The notes: generated by a model not told the origin, from the letters alone. Positions 11,150-23,200 are shown, counted from the first letter of the stretch. The stretch is 64,000 nucleotides of DNA from Sisyra terminalis (GCA_958496175.1 OY292277.1:9300001-9364000), one strand, 5' to 3'. Translations and numbers: made by a program.

Positions 11150-11910
11150 TTAACGTTATTTTCGATAGGTGAAAACATTAATTTGATAGCTTTATTTCGA
11201 AATATATTAGTATCATAGTATAATATAATATTAATTAATGCGAATAAGGATGTACTAATTAATGCATGTTTTTCAGTAAGGAAAGTGATCGTAATCTTAA
11301 GCAGAAATGATGTAATTATATGTAGTAACAATTGTCGATTGGATTGTCGAAGAAGGATTTTTTATTACTCCTCGATTCAATTTTAAAACTTCTCGAAAAT
11401 TCTAATAAAAACATTTTTCCAATATTTTTTTTTCATTTGAAATTTGAAAGTGAGTCAAAGCTATAAAACTATAGCTTATTTATTGATCGATTAATTCCAA
11501 CCCCAAATGGTTGAAATAATCAACCGAATATTTCGACTTTAAGGATTCGGCATCAAAGAGAAATGTTATAAAGTTTTAGAACAAACTTTCACGACAAAAA
11601 ATGTTAAAAAAAATAAAAAAAAAAAATATACACTCTCGGGAATCGAACCCGAGATCTTCGGCACTATGTTCCCCACTCACATCCACTACACTAGAAGTAG
11701 ATATGTTTTTGATGCATTAAAACTTATATTTGAATATTTCACAAAAACAAATTTTCAAGACTTTTGGTTATTCTTCGATATTTTATAGTCACAAAAAAAG
11801 GTTTAATTTCTTTTGAATACTGTGTGCAACAATACCGGAAAATCAAAAAAAATAAATCGATATTCTAAAGTGCCACTAATGGTCAAATTTAAGATCAACA
11901 ATAATCATAT
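11150..11910 (-). repeat. Third, diverged palindrome unit present only in the right arm
   Basis: About 750 bp break the symmetry between 11148 and about 11915. The stretch is a diverged relative of units 1 and 2: it has the tRNA-like block and the paired words TTGATCGATTAATTCCAACC and CCAAATGGTTGAAATAATC, which match the hairpin around GATCGATCACTTTTCAACC in units 1 and 2. An original unit deleted from the left arm explains this better than an insertion into the right arm. Confidence 0.6.
11633..11702 (-). other. tRNA-like sequence with perfect T arm, unit 3
   Basis: On the minus strand TAGTGTAGTGGATGTG resembles a D arm and A box. CTCGGGTTCGATTCCCGAG (11635-11653) is a perfect 6-bp stem with a 7-nt TTCGATT loop and a textbook B box. 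The 5-prime and 3-prime flanks do not pair as an acceptor stem and the anticodon arm is poor. It is best read as tRNA-derived sequence, the least decayed of the three. Confidence 0.45.
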
Positions 11911-12361
11911 TAAGAAAATATTGTTTAAGATGATTTTCTATTGATTATAAATCTTTGCTTCATTAAGCTATTACAGATATTCTCAAACAAATCTTATTAA
12001 TTAATATCATTATTGCTGAAAACTTAAAACTTCTGAAAAAAAAATCAAAGATACTCTGAAATTAAAAAAATCATAAATAAAACAATGAATTCCATTAAAA
12101 AAATATTTATTTATTATCAATAAAGATTCAATTACAGAAAAAATTACAACAATTAATATTTCTATGAAATGTTTTCTTATCTAATTTGTTCGCATTTAAA
12201 TCAATTTTAAATAAAATATTTATTTTACTTTATTCCATTATATTTTTAATAATTATTAATTTTTTTTTTTTTATTAACAATTAAACATTTTCAAGAGATT
12301 CTTTGTCTTTGATTTTGTCGATTCGAACTAAATGTTTTAAAAATTTAAAAAACACTGATCA

Positions 12362-12565
12362 CTAATTTAATCTGATAACACTTTTAATTACATTATTCAC
12401 ATTCACTTCGAAAAACCAACAATGGTATTTCAATTGTTCATCCACGAATGAGGATGAGGGACTATCCAAAAACGAATAACTATCCTTTGTTGTTAACGGC
12501 GATCTTTGTTGAGTAACTAAGGAAAAACAGAAAAAAAAAACTATTAAAAAACAATACAGAAACAT
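12362..12565 (-). CDS. Possible small secreted peptide, right-arm copy (67 aa)
   Basis: ATG at 12565 opens a frame with a hydrophobic start (MFLYCFLIVFFFCFSLVTQ) followed by a polar segment containing DSYSFLDSPSSSFVDEQ. It is the mirror of 5591-5728; here the codon matching the left stop is TGG, so the frame runs 22 residues further. The arms differ by an in-frame indel in the hydrophobic part. No family is recognised. It may be chance. Confidence 0.2.
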   Translation of the reverse strand: MFLYCFLIVFFFCFSLVTQQRSPLTTKDSYSFLDSPSSSFVDEQLKYHCWFFEVNVNNVIKSVIRLN

Positions 12566-12659
12566 TTGCAATCCACAAATTACAGAGAAAGATTTTCATC
12601 AATTTGATAATCTATTTCATCCCTTAAACGTAGTTTGTTCTCGGAAAAATTTGCACAGC

Positions 12660-14453
12660 ATGTACATCGGGACGTATATTATTGAATGACATCGTTAAAA
12701 TATTTTTTTTTTGAAATTTGGCAATTTTCCATTGAAGTGCAAGTCTTTGCTGATGGAACTCTTATTTGTTGTGATTGATTTGATCTTGCTACCCTCAATC
12801 GGTTAAATATTTATGTTAATTGAATGTTTAATAACATGTTATAATTGGATTGTTATAATGTTATAATTTTTTCTATCATTAAAACTTTTATCCATGAACT
12901 AAATTCTTGAATTATTTATATCAATTTGTATTTTACCAATCATCAAATGAAAAAGAAACTGAAATATTTTTTTTAATATTGTAAATCATTTACAATAATA
13001 GGCATACATACCATTAACGTTAATTTATTGTGTAAAAATGAATTAATTAAATTGAATTTGAAAGTGTCAACAATTGGGTAAATCGGTAGTAAAATGAGTA
13101 AAATATTGAGGTCTGTTTTGGAAAAACTAATTGAATTATTGCTTTATCTTAAGATTCCCTGATTAAGCATCAGTTTTCAAATTTGAAGCAAGAAAAATTT
13201 TTAATAAGCATCATTGATTTAGGATAAAAATCAGGTTGAAAAAATTTGAATGCGCCATCTGTGCAAGAAGATGTGAACTCATAGCAAGTAATTTCACCCA
13301 CCAGATCTTAGTTTAGACAACCTTTTTCACATCAAATAGTTATCATGCAAATTTTCAATTTTCCATTCCTTAGAACTGATGGAATGGATATCAACAAATA
13401 GGAAATTGAAATGTTAGCAATGAAATGTTCATCTTGAATATATTTTATTTACAATAAAATTGATATATGTTTTTTTTTTTATTATTTATAATAATATTAA
13501 TAATAAATCAATTATACAAATATTTATACTTTTTTTATTATAAAACAAACAATAACAAATTAATTATTTATGCAATCATTGATTTAATATGTTTTTTAAT
13601 GTTTCATCTTTCATTTTTGTAAAATTTTCAGACACAAATAGGTCTCTTACAACCATATTCGAGTGCAAACGTATAACATATATATTTATATAGATGAGAC
13701 AATTAGAAATAGTTACAACAAAAATTCAAATTTCTTGACAACATGCCAATATGCCATAAGGCCCAAAAAGGCAAACGGGGATATGATGATGAGACGAACA
13801 ATATTACAATTATCAAAAATCTTTTCTTTTTATTTATCATCAATATTTTATTTTTTTACGATTAGATTAAGAAAGACCGTGTTTTTTTTTTTTTTTAGAG
13901 AATTTCCTTTAAAGTGAATAGCCACTTAGAAATATCGTAGTTTTTGAAATTGTTCCAAAAAAATAAAGTAGTGGCTTTAAGTAGCTAGGTTTTGATGTCT
14001 TAGGCCATATATATTTGATTAATTTTTGCAGCAAAAATAGTAGTTATGTAGATCAAATCTTTTTTTTTAAATCAGATTAATGATTGTAGCACTTACAAAA
14101 CCGGTGTTTGGATTTTTTTTTCGTTTTTTTTTTTTTGGCAAAATTTAGCTTTAAAAGCAAATGGTTTACGGTCTTGAATTCAGAAATTCAAATTGCAAGG
14201 GTTGGAAGAAAAGACAAAAAATCTACTTTTATGCGCTACTTTCAAAGTGTACAAGAATAGATATTTGTTTAAATTTAAGGCCATTTCTTTACAAGCCACA
14301 TACAGCAAATCGAGAAGCAAAATTCAGTGAACATCCTTAGCATGACATGGACATAGAGAAAACGTCATTCGCTTCTGTCGTTAAAAATAAATTACTCCAT
14401 AAAATTCTCATTTAACTTTTTTTTTTGTATAAATTTTTGCGAACTTTTATCAA
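12660..14453. other. Intergenic DNA downstream of REPS
   Basis: The first 100 bp or so hold a decayed inverted piece of the 315-bp satellite. The rest is AT-rich with T runs near 13870 and 14060-14130. The candidate frame at 13663-13917 is low-complexity and matches no family. I see no gene. Confidence 0.5.
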
Positions 14454-17400
14454 TTAACCACTACCGTTTTTTGGCTGTAACAATTGTTGTTGTTGTTCTA
14501 AGCGAATTGTAAGAGCGATTCGTTCTTCTTTTACGTCGGCTAACTCTTGACTTAGTTCTTGACAAATTCGTAACAACGTAGCATTTTGTTCTTGTAAACG
14601 ACGGAACATTTCACGTTTGTTGAGACCAAGGCTGGCTGTTGTTCCGGATGAGGTTGGATCTGAAGAAGTCGCCGGTTTTCGATACACCTCAAACGCGCCA
14701 TGCTTTCGGGGTCCAATGTAGGATGAGTCGGTTGCATCGTTTGATTGATTTGCATGCATTTCGGCTGAGGTTTTCGTAAACTGGGCAAACAAACGTTTGC
14801 GTTCCGCTTCCAATTGGTCTCCTGAAAAATTTCAATTTTATTATTTGGGAACTTCATACTTAATGAAATTAAATATTAGCTTTACTAAACCTCGTAGTAC
14901 TTGGATTACTAAAGGTTTTATGATCTCATGTCAAACCAAAAAAATCCCATATAAGCTATGGAATTTGGATAGAACTAATGTTACACTAAAAAATGATTAT
15001 AAGTCTTATTGTTAAATACTAAATAAGTTGATTTCGCTAGCTAAAAACAGTTATGAAAGTAAGTTAACTAATGAAATCTGTAAAGATTGTAAAAAACTAT
15101 GGCAATTTATAAATTGTAAATTGGGTAAAACACGGAATGTCTCGCTTGATCTAGATTATATTATACTTAATGAATAGATTATCTCCGATAACAATACTAT
15201 TGCTGATGATTTTGTCACATATTTTAGCAATCTTGGCGCTGATCTAGCTAAGAAAATAGCATACGAACCCGTAAACATAGCAAAAAATGTTAAGTATAAC
15301 CCAAATAGCATTTTTCTTACGCCCACAAATCGCTTTGAAATTGAAAAATTAATAACTGAAATGAAAATTAAATCATTGGCATAAAAGTCTTGAAACTTAT
15401 TGCTACAGATATAAGCGCTCCCTTGGAGTATATTTTTTAACAAATGCATTAACAGTGCTATTTGGCCTACAGCTTTGAAAAAAGCCCAAATAATACCTAT
15501 ACATAAATCTGGAGATAAACATCTACCTACAAACTACAGACCTATCTCGCTCATTTCTAACTTAGCTAAAATTTTTGAGAAGGTTATCAAAGTATATTCT
15601 ATGATTTTTGTTTTAAAAATAAATTAATTTCTCATCTTCAATTCGGTTTCGTTAAAAACAGAGGCACCAACGAAACTCTTGCAACCACTTTGAAATAAGG
15701 GTGATTTTTTTTTTTTACTTTTTTTGGTCCCATCGTGTAATTTTGTTGGAAATACCAAAAAAAAAATCCCTGAAAGTTTGAGCCCTTAATATTAATTTTA
15801 AATCCTCGACCAAGACGTGTAAAGATTTCCATTGAAAATATTCGGAAACTGATTTTTTATTTTTAAATTTCTATATCTCAGCGGCATTTCATGGGATCGC
15901 TTTTACCGAAAATGGTTTTTTCTCAGAATTAAACGCTCTACAAAAGTGCCCATTGCGACAAAGTCGTAACTCACACCGGTGAGGTAGTACGGGCCACTGA
16001 ACCTGATTTTCCCATAAAATTCAAGGCTTAATATCTCGTTTAATATTGTTCTTTGCGATTTGGTCTACAGGAACTTTTTTGTAGGAAATTAAATTCTCTA
16101 CAAGTTTTTCATTTATAATTTTTCCGTAGCTCTTGTTATTTACGAGATAAATGTAAAAAAAAACGCGAATTTTAAGGAAAAATCAGGTTCAGTGGCCCGT
16201 ACTACCTCACCATTGTGAGTTACGACTTTGTCGCAATGGGCACTTTTGTAGAGCGTTTAATTCTGAGAAAAAATCATCTTCGGTAAAAGCGATCCCATGA
16301 AATGCCGCTGAGATATAGAAATTTAAAAATAAAAAATCAGAGTTTCCGTGTATTTTCAATGGGAAATCTTTACACGTCTTGGTCGAGGATTTAAAATTAA
16401 TATTAAGGGCTCAAACTTTCAGGGAATTTTTTTTTTTGGTATTTCCAACAAAATTTCACGATGGGACCAAAAAAAAAAATCACCCTAATATATACGATAA
16501 TATTTATAAAAATATACCAACGGTTTTAATTTTTCTAGACCTAGCAAAGAATTTCGACACCGTAAATCACAAAATCTTGTTGGATAAACTTTGGAGACGT
16601 GGTATTAGAGGTATCCCTCATAAACTACTCGAAAACTATTTAACTAATAGAGAACAACGTGTTATTATCAACAATAGTATTAGTAAGACTAATACTGTTA
16701 AAGTAGGTGTAAAAATTCTGGGCCCACTGCTCTTAATTTTGTATATCGATGATATTTTTAATTGTCTACCTGATGGGACTCTAGTTTCATATGCGGATGA
16801 CACAAATATACGCTGCTCGGGCAGTACTTGGGCTGAAGTCAACCTTATTTTAACTCGATGGTTAATCAAAATTGACTATTGATTAAGAGAAAATCAGTTG
16901 TCTCTCAACATAGATAAGTCTACGTATATTACGTTTGGTAGTTAAATAGATAGCATTCCTGATAATTTCCACCTTAAAATAAATAATTTTGATCTTAAAA
17001 GAGTAGTTAATTGTAAGTATCTGGGACTAATTTTCGATGCGCACATGAAATGGAACTTACATGTCTATGAATTGACAAAAAATTAAGATATTTTTCATTC
17101 ATATTCTTTAAACTAAGCAAATGCTTAAGCCCCTCAGTACTAAAAACTATTTATCATGGGTTATTTGAAAATATAATCAATTATGGCAAAATTGTATGGG
17201 GTGCTGCATATGAAAATAGTCTCAAGCAATTGACTACTATCCAAAAAATATTTATTAATTATTTCATCTCACGCAGTATTGTTGATATACCCGTTGGTAT
17301 CCAGGAATAATTTATCATAAATGCTTTAACATAGTACTATCATGAGTGTAAAGCCCAATATAATAATAAGAATAAAAAACTAGATCTAATTTGTTAACGC

Positions 17401-19660
17401 TGCCTAAAACTAAGAAAACTATCAGCACTAAAAATCCATATCTTATTGCGATAAAATTTTTTAATAAATTGCCGAACCATGTTAAAACCTTTAGTTTTAG
17501 GCGAAAAAAACTGAGGAAAATATTAATAAGCACAATGGGTACCTCTAGTGACTAAACCCTGACATTATTTAATTTTAAATTAAAATTGTATTTATTTATT
17601 CTATTGGTAATTCTGTTTTAACTTTGTATCTTTTAACTTTGTAACTTTTAACTTTGTAACTTTTAACTTTGTAACTTTTAATTTTGTTAAACTGATTTAA
17701 ATATATGCAATGGTACATTGCACTACATTACATTTGTAATATTCCAGTTTTATGTACAGATGCTTTGCATCTCTGTGGAATGCCTACTGGAAGTAAAATA
17801 ATAATAATAAATAAAGATTTTTAAAGATTTACCAGGAAATATTCCAGATGATTGTAATACGTTTTCATACGATTCCAGAGGAGTTTGCGATTCGCTAGGC
17901 GTGAAATCATCGAAGTTGGCAAATGCGTCGCTTTGGTCATCATTTTTAGTTGGCATTATGTCACCTTCGGATCGTTGATTAATGAGCCGCTTAACTGGAG
18001 ATCCTGGTGATGGACTAGCTCGGGGCGGTACGGCCGGTGGAAGTCGTCCCAACCGATTCAAATCAAGCGACGAACTCCGCGTATGAGTTCGCAGTGGACG
18101 CGGCGGTGGTGGAGGAGGTCCTTCTTTCCGCGGTGGACCCAACGGCAAACTCATCGGACCAGCATCGGGCGGTGGAGGAATTGCGCCTGGTCCCGGCGTG
18201 TTTTTCACTTTCGCCTGCGGCCTTTGAATCGGTCGAATTTCACTAGACTGCGAATTACTCGTACTCTCCGACCGGTCCGACGCACGTGGCGATTTTCGAA
18301 TAATTTCCGATTCGTCATTGTTTGGCATCGAGGATATATCGGGCGTCACACGCAATGCAACCGGATGTAAAATTTTCGGATCGGTTTCCACTGCGGATTT
18401 GTGAAAATCAAAATTCACTGGTTTCGGTCCAGGAGATGATATGCTCGACGTGGGACTATCCACAAATTTGGTCCATTCACGTGCGCCGGCATCGCGTTGC
18501 CTTTCTGGTGGAGTGGCCGGTGCTTGTAAAGGTGATACTTTTGGAAATGATCTTGCAGCCGGTTGAACAGGAGGAGGTGGTGGTGGAGCCGCAGGAAGTG
18601 GAACAAGCCCATCGGGAAGGGTATCCGGTAGAGGAATATGATTTCTTCGAAGAACTACTAAATGCATGGCAACACTAAACTCGGCAAGATTTAATGCACC
18701 GTCTCGGGTTACATCAGCTAATTGCCATATACGCCGAAGTTCCAGCACAGGAAGTCGCGATTTTTCAAAAAAAGGCCGAGCTACATGTCCTGGAATGATA
18801 CCATCAACGTCCGGTTGTAACGAGAGAAACTGCGTTGTATAGTATTCTTTTTGTTCCGAATTAATACACCACACCTCATTGGAAACTTCCCCGTCAGACG
18901 ATTCTTCTTCAGTGGCAAGCAGTTGGCGTTGTTCTTCACACGGAGGACCTTGCCATCGAGTTCCTGCGCCCCAGGTTCGTTCTTGGATACTATTCGTCGG
19001 TGTAGGACTATCCGACGCGGTGCTTGAAGCTCCTGGCGAGCCTCGCAACCGCACCAATGAGCTTTCTCCATTCAATTCCGTTTGAGACTCCACCTCTGAA
19101 TCCGTGCTAGTAAAATCGTTTTTCGTAAACATTTGCTTTTCGTTTTCTATTCGAAATCCTTCGATTTGTTTGTTCAAGTCGTTAAATAGAGATGTGTTAT
19201 TAAGTGCGTTGGATGACTGATTTGAATGTGAATCGTGGGCCGACGATGGCCACGTGAAACGTGGTAGAGATAATTCTAAGGATACGGTTAAAATTTCCCG
19301 ACGAAGAGGAACACTAGCTTGATATGCTGCGATTAGTTTTAAAGCCGAAAAGAATTGTCGCCGAGATATGATATCACTTGGAGATGGTGCTCCCTGACAT
19401 GCCAATTCAATTATCTGGAAAAAAGATACAGAATTAGTTGCGAAAGACTCCCAAGAGTTGTGGGAGGTCTCGAACATATGGAGATGATCGCTAAGATTAC
19501 GATGTTATACCTTTGATAGCACGTCGTACGGCACGTTACTTGACTGAAATAGTTCACTAGCTTTGTTAAACGTAACTTTTCCGGAATTTTCATGATCACA
19601 ACACAAATATAAGTCGGAATAATATCTTTGCTCCGTTTCTGACAGTTTTAAATCGTCCAT
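14454..19660 (-). CDS. Reps: RalBP1-associated EH-domain protein (REPS1/2 family), 699 aa, 3 exons
   Basis: Endocytic adaptor: family members bind RalBP1 through a C-terminal coiled coil and NPF-containing endocytic proteins through an EH domain, linking Ral GTPase signalling to receptor uptake. Exons: 19660-19511, 19414-17833, 14821-14454; all junctions are GT-AG and phases agree (2100 nt with stop TAA). Residues 1-100 form a first EH-like domain starting MDDLKLSETEQRYYSDLYLC. The second EH domain is at about 236-320, with QLADVTRDGALNLAEF as its EF-hand loop. A proline-rich region follows (about 325-530, with PPPPPP runs), then a coiled coil near the C terminus (about 640-690, RRLQEQNATLLRICQELSQE). 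Length is between human REPS2 and REPS1. The last intron (about 3 kb) contains an antisense LINE. Confidence 0.93.
14872..15697 (+). pseudogene. LINE retrotransposon, 5-prime part of copy A (dead)
   Basis: Translation on the plus strand, broken by several stops, gives the linker and start of a reverse transcriptase: WITKGFMISCQTKK, later WPTALKKAQIIPIHKSGD and NYRPISLISNLAKIFEKVI. This wording is typical of CR1/Jockey-group LINEs. The 5-prime end lies in the REPS last intron, antisense to the gene. Interrupted at 15698 by a foldback element. Confidence 0.75.
15698..16485. mobile_element. Foldback element GGGTGATTT family, copy A, nested in the LINE
   Basis: About 788 bp forming two arms of roughly 390 bp. 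The ends are AGGGTGATTTTTT and AAAAATCACCC, with TA next to each end, so a Tc1/mariner-like TA insertion is likely. Paired inner words include TATATCTCAGCGGCATTTCA, GAGCGTTTAATTCTGAGAAA and CAGTGGCCCGTACTACCTCA. No protein is encoded. A near-identical copy is at 52273-53051 and a partial one at 51208-51291. Confidence 0.85.
16486..17820 (+). pseudogene. LINE retrotransposon, 3-prime part of copy A
   Basis: Continues the reverse transcriptase after the foldback: FLDLAKNFDTVNHK, then LILYIDDIFNCLPDGT and the catalytic YADDTNIRCSG. The family motif VPQG is lost (VKILGPLL). Stops and frameshifts appear after about 16880. The 3-prime UTR contains repeated TAACTTTGTAACTTT units and ends in an (ATA)n-like tail before 17820. 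Another copy lies at 51292-52272 on the minus strand. Confidence 0.8.
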
Positions 19661-20247
19661 CTTCAAACCGGATTTTTCAAGCTGAGATTCGAATAGCTAA
19701 ACTAATTTTTCTATTTAAATTCATTGATTGTATGTTAAGGTAATTACTGGCTAAGTAATTCACTTAAAACATTTTTAAATTTTTGTAATTTTGATAGAAA
19801 AAAATTAATTCAAAAGACCTTGGTACATTTTTAATTGCAGTCATACTGAGTTAGAAACGTTCTAGTACACCCATTGACGCCTTTCTAGTGTAACACGATT
19901 GAAGTTTGTTAGACAAATTTAAAATTATCTGCGAAACTTCTTTTAAATTGGTTTCGTACAATTAATATTTTAATATGTATTAATTAAATCTAATTAGAGT
20001 AATTCAAATAAGTGCTTAAAAAGGAATAAAAGAAATGCATTATGGAATAAAGGAAACATAATCTGATGGAATTGAAGACTAAATGCATTCATATTTTTTT
20101 CCATGAATCAAATGTAAAGTTTATTTGATAACAGAAAAAAATCTAAGCTCTTTATAGTAAAAATTATTTATATAATATACAAATTTCATTAACAAATCAA
20201 AACTTGTCGACTAGATACTAACATTTCCCCCATTTTCCTCGATACAT
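19661..20247. other. Intergenic spacer between POLRMT stop and REPS start
   Basis: 587 bp, AT-rich, holding the POLRMT 3-prime UTR and the presumed REPS promoter and 5-prime UTR. I see no CpG-rich core, E-box or other motif I would rely on. Confidence 0.5.
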
Positions 20248-23200
20248 TCAACTAAAAAAGTAAACAGAATCTAAAACGTTCTCTAATTGGAAATCGCCGG
20301 TTTTTGGTAACTTTCGAAGTGTTTGATTCAACTTCCTTTTTGAATTATCGGCTGCTGATATTCTTTTTGAAAAATCGCTAAAAAAAAATTAAAATGATTA
20401 ATGACAAGTAATCAATAAACTGAAGTATTATTTTTCTTACCTTTCTTGAAAACTAAACTTTCGGCAAAGAAAATCAGACAAGTCTTCTAAAATTGGTTGC
20501 GAATGTAGAGCTACAAATTGTTCACGGCAAACCTTAAAAAAATAGAAATATTTAAAAGTTTTCTTCCCATTTAATTTTGAAATATATGGATAATTCTCAT
20601 CAAATTCCTAGAAATTAGGAAGAACATCACCGTATTTACATTAGAGGTGCCACGAATAGTGATTTGGCCGAATACCGAATATTCGGCGAGTCTCTTGGCC
20701 GGAGCACCAAATATTCGGCTGCCGAATAATAATTTAACTAATATAACTAATCAAATTTATGAGGAAAACCGAAAAATCGTTTGCTATCAACAAACGCTGA
20801 AAAACTTGTTTTCATTCATCATAACTTACCACTGATAAATTTTAAGTATTAATATGCTATGATAAAATAAATTTATAAGTTAAAGCTATTGGTGAAATAA
20901 AAGCTTTTCTAAGTAATATTACCCATTTTTTCCTAATTTATTCTTAGGTGTGAATAGTCAAACACCGAATAGTTTTCGAATATTAGTTTCATTTCTAATT
21001 TTTACCCACCACAATGGATATCAGATTGATTTTTATTTTGTAATAAGTGTAGAAATTTATGATTAAAATAAATATTATGAGGATCGGAAAGTAATATCAT
21101 TACTGAACCTATCGACATTCAATTGCCATTTAACGGTTTATAAGTAATTTAAAAGTCGTACCAAAAGACATTTTCTGATTAGCGTGACTAGTTAACTCAC
21201 AAAAAATTAAAAATAGTTATTATTCTAAGCTCTATACTGAAATGATTAAATAAATTCCCAAAGGAATACAAATTCGGTAATATATGCTTCGAAATTAAAG
21301 CTTGTGTAAAAATTTTGTGTTTTAATTTTATGTTAAAAAAACGACATTGCTGATCGGTTTTTCTATACATTTTTGAGAAAAATATACATTTTTTTTTTAT
21401 AGTAAGCAATATTCGGCCGAATACCGAATATTAAAAAAAGTAGCCGAATAGGCCGAATACCGAATAGTGGCCGAATATTCGTGACATCTCTAATTTACAC
21501 ACCTTATTCATTATATTAACGGTACTCGGATGAGTCCAGAAACAGTCGTGAACAGAAACAAAAGTAATTCCAGCTCGTTCACAATTCAAAGATGTCAACA
21601 TCATATGTGTTGAATCTAATGAATGAATAAAATTTGGCGGAAAAGCATTTTTTTGTTTCATTACATTTGGTCGTCTAAAATCAAATAAAAATAATGATAA
21701 TAATAATAATATATACTCTCCCATGCAATTTAATTCATACTCATAAGTATCCATAGCAAAATGTTCCGAAATTCGATTCTTTCCACTATTTGAGGTATCA
21801 ATTTTTCGGTATCGATTATATGGCTGCACAACGGGCAATCCTAGTGGTGTTATCCATTCAACGTTTTGAGTGGAAATTCCGGATATCAGTCGGGCACATT
21901 CGGTGAACCAGTCTTGAATTTCTTTCGTTGATGTAAACATAGAACGTAATGACTCAAAAGTTTTTGTCGTTAAATACGATGAAGCTTGCCAAACGTGGTC
22001 TTTTGGAAATTCATCGATATCTGCAACACGAATATAAGCACTTCTAAAAATCTTTCTATATAAATTGAAAGAATCCAACCTTTTAGCTGTCGAGCAATTT
22101 GAAGCCGAGCTCCAAATCGAGTTACTCCATACACCGTCGTCATCACAGTTTGTTTGATCACTTTTCTCATTACAAAACCATCTAAAATTTGGGCAATTTT
22201 AACGCCTTGTTCGGCGTCTTTTTTACGATATTCTTCCACAAGAACAGCCACAGCATTGTATACATCCTGTGGTCTTTCCGACGGAATTAAATTCACAGAC
22301 ATGGCACCAGCCGCGTCTCGCCCCAACGCCGCATAATGTTGAAGTCCATTACATGAACCATCTTGGTGCACCGGAAACTGAGTCATACACTTTTCAGGAT
22401 CGGGCGAACGAACGGCTTTTGCAATTTCTTTACAACACGCCAACGTTTGCCACGGTTCCTCTGATTTCGCCCACCACATATTCCCCTAAAATAAAAAAAA
22501 ACATATATTATTCAATAAACATTTTTTCCGATTTTTTTTTTTACTTACATTTAACGGGTTGTCAGCTGAATCTAAAATGTCTGCTAGTTTACTATTGGCA
22601 TATTCAAGACGTTCTTCAATTGAATTTTTTTTCTTAGTTCCAAGCAGGTTTACTAAATGAAGTTTTAACCAACGCAGTCCATCAGGACCTAGAGGTCGTT
22701 CTTCGGCAAAAATTAAAAGAGCCCGAGCCAAATCAGCACCCAAGTGAGTCAAATGTGGAGGGATTGGATAAACTCGACCACGAAAATCCATATTGTGGGG
22801 TAGCCAGAAAGTGTTATCTCTAAACTAAAATTTCAAAAAAATAAGTAATGTTTTCATTGCTTTTTAAAAATAAATACATTAGAATGTTTCATAAAAAGTC
22901 CAAAGAAGTTTAAGTTAGCTGTTGAAGAAGTTCGTTAAAACTTATACTTTACAATTGACATTAAAATGCGTATTAAACTTTTTTTGATACATTCTAATAC
23001 TTGGAAATATAGATGATAAAATTCAGATCTCAGCTTTTATTTTTTAATAAGAAGACAATTCAGGTTGTTTAAGATAGGTTTTTTTTTTATTTAATATTTT
23101 TACTATTCAATACTTGACAGCCACTTAACCTGGAACCCACATATTAAATTCAAAAGACAAATACTAAACCAACGATACGGACTATTACGTAGACTTTTAC

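Larger units (their letters stand above)
5496..12659. repeat. Giant palindrome, arms about 3.2 kb and 3.9 kb, spacer about 40 nt
   Basis: Left arm 5496-8685 reads as the reverse complement of right arm 8726-12659. Matching pairs include 6987-7250 with 10164-10427 (identical in translation), 7507-7701 with 9713-9907 (identical in translation) and 8256-8525 with 8892-9161 (four residue differences in 89). The spacer is about 8686-8725. Each arm holds two tandem diverged units of about 1.26 kb; the right arm has a third at about 11150-11910 that is missing on the left. No transposase or other recognisable protein is encoded. Such a structure would give a long hairpin RNA if transcribed. Its class is unknown to me. 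Confidence 0.9.

Noticed and set aside
6608..11702. Functional tRNA genes in the palindrome
   Set aside because: Acceptor stems do not pair and anticodon arms are poor in all copies; only box-like words and, in one unit, a T arm remain.
18037..19085. Several plus-strand frames of 68-118 codons opposite REPS
   Set aside because: They are antisense shadows of the REPS exon, whose frame is supported by EH-domain similarity and splice phase.
21675..21740. Reading through 21675-21740 as coding in POLRMT
   Set aside because: The frame is open, but it would insert 22 residues, mostly Leu and Phe, into a conserved block. GT-AG borders and phase give TYE-RPNVMKQKNAFPPNF instead, as in the family.
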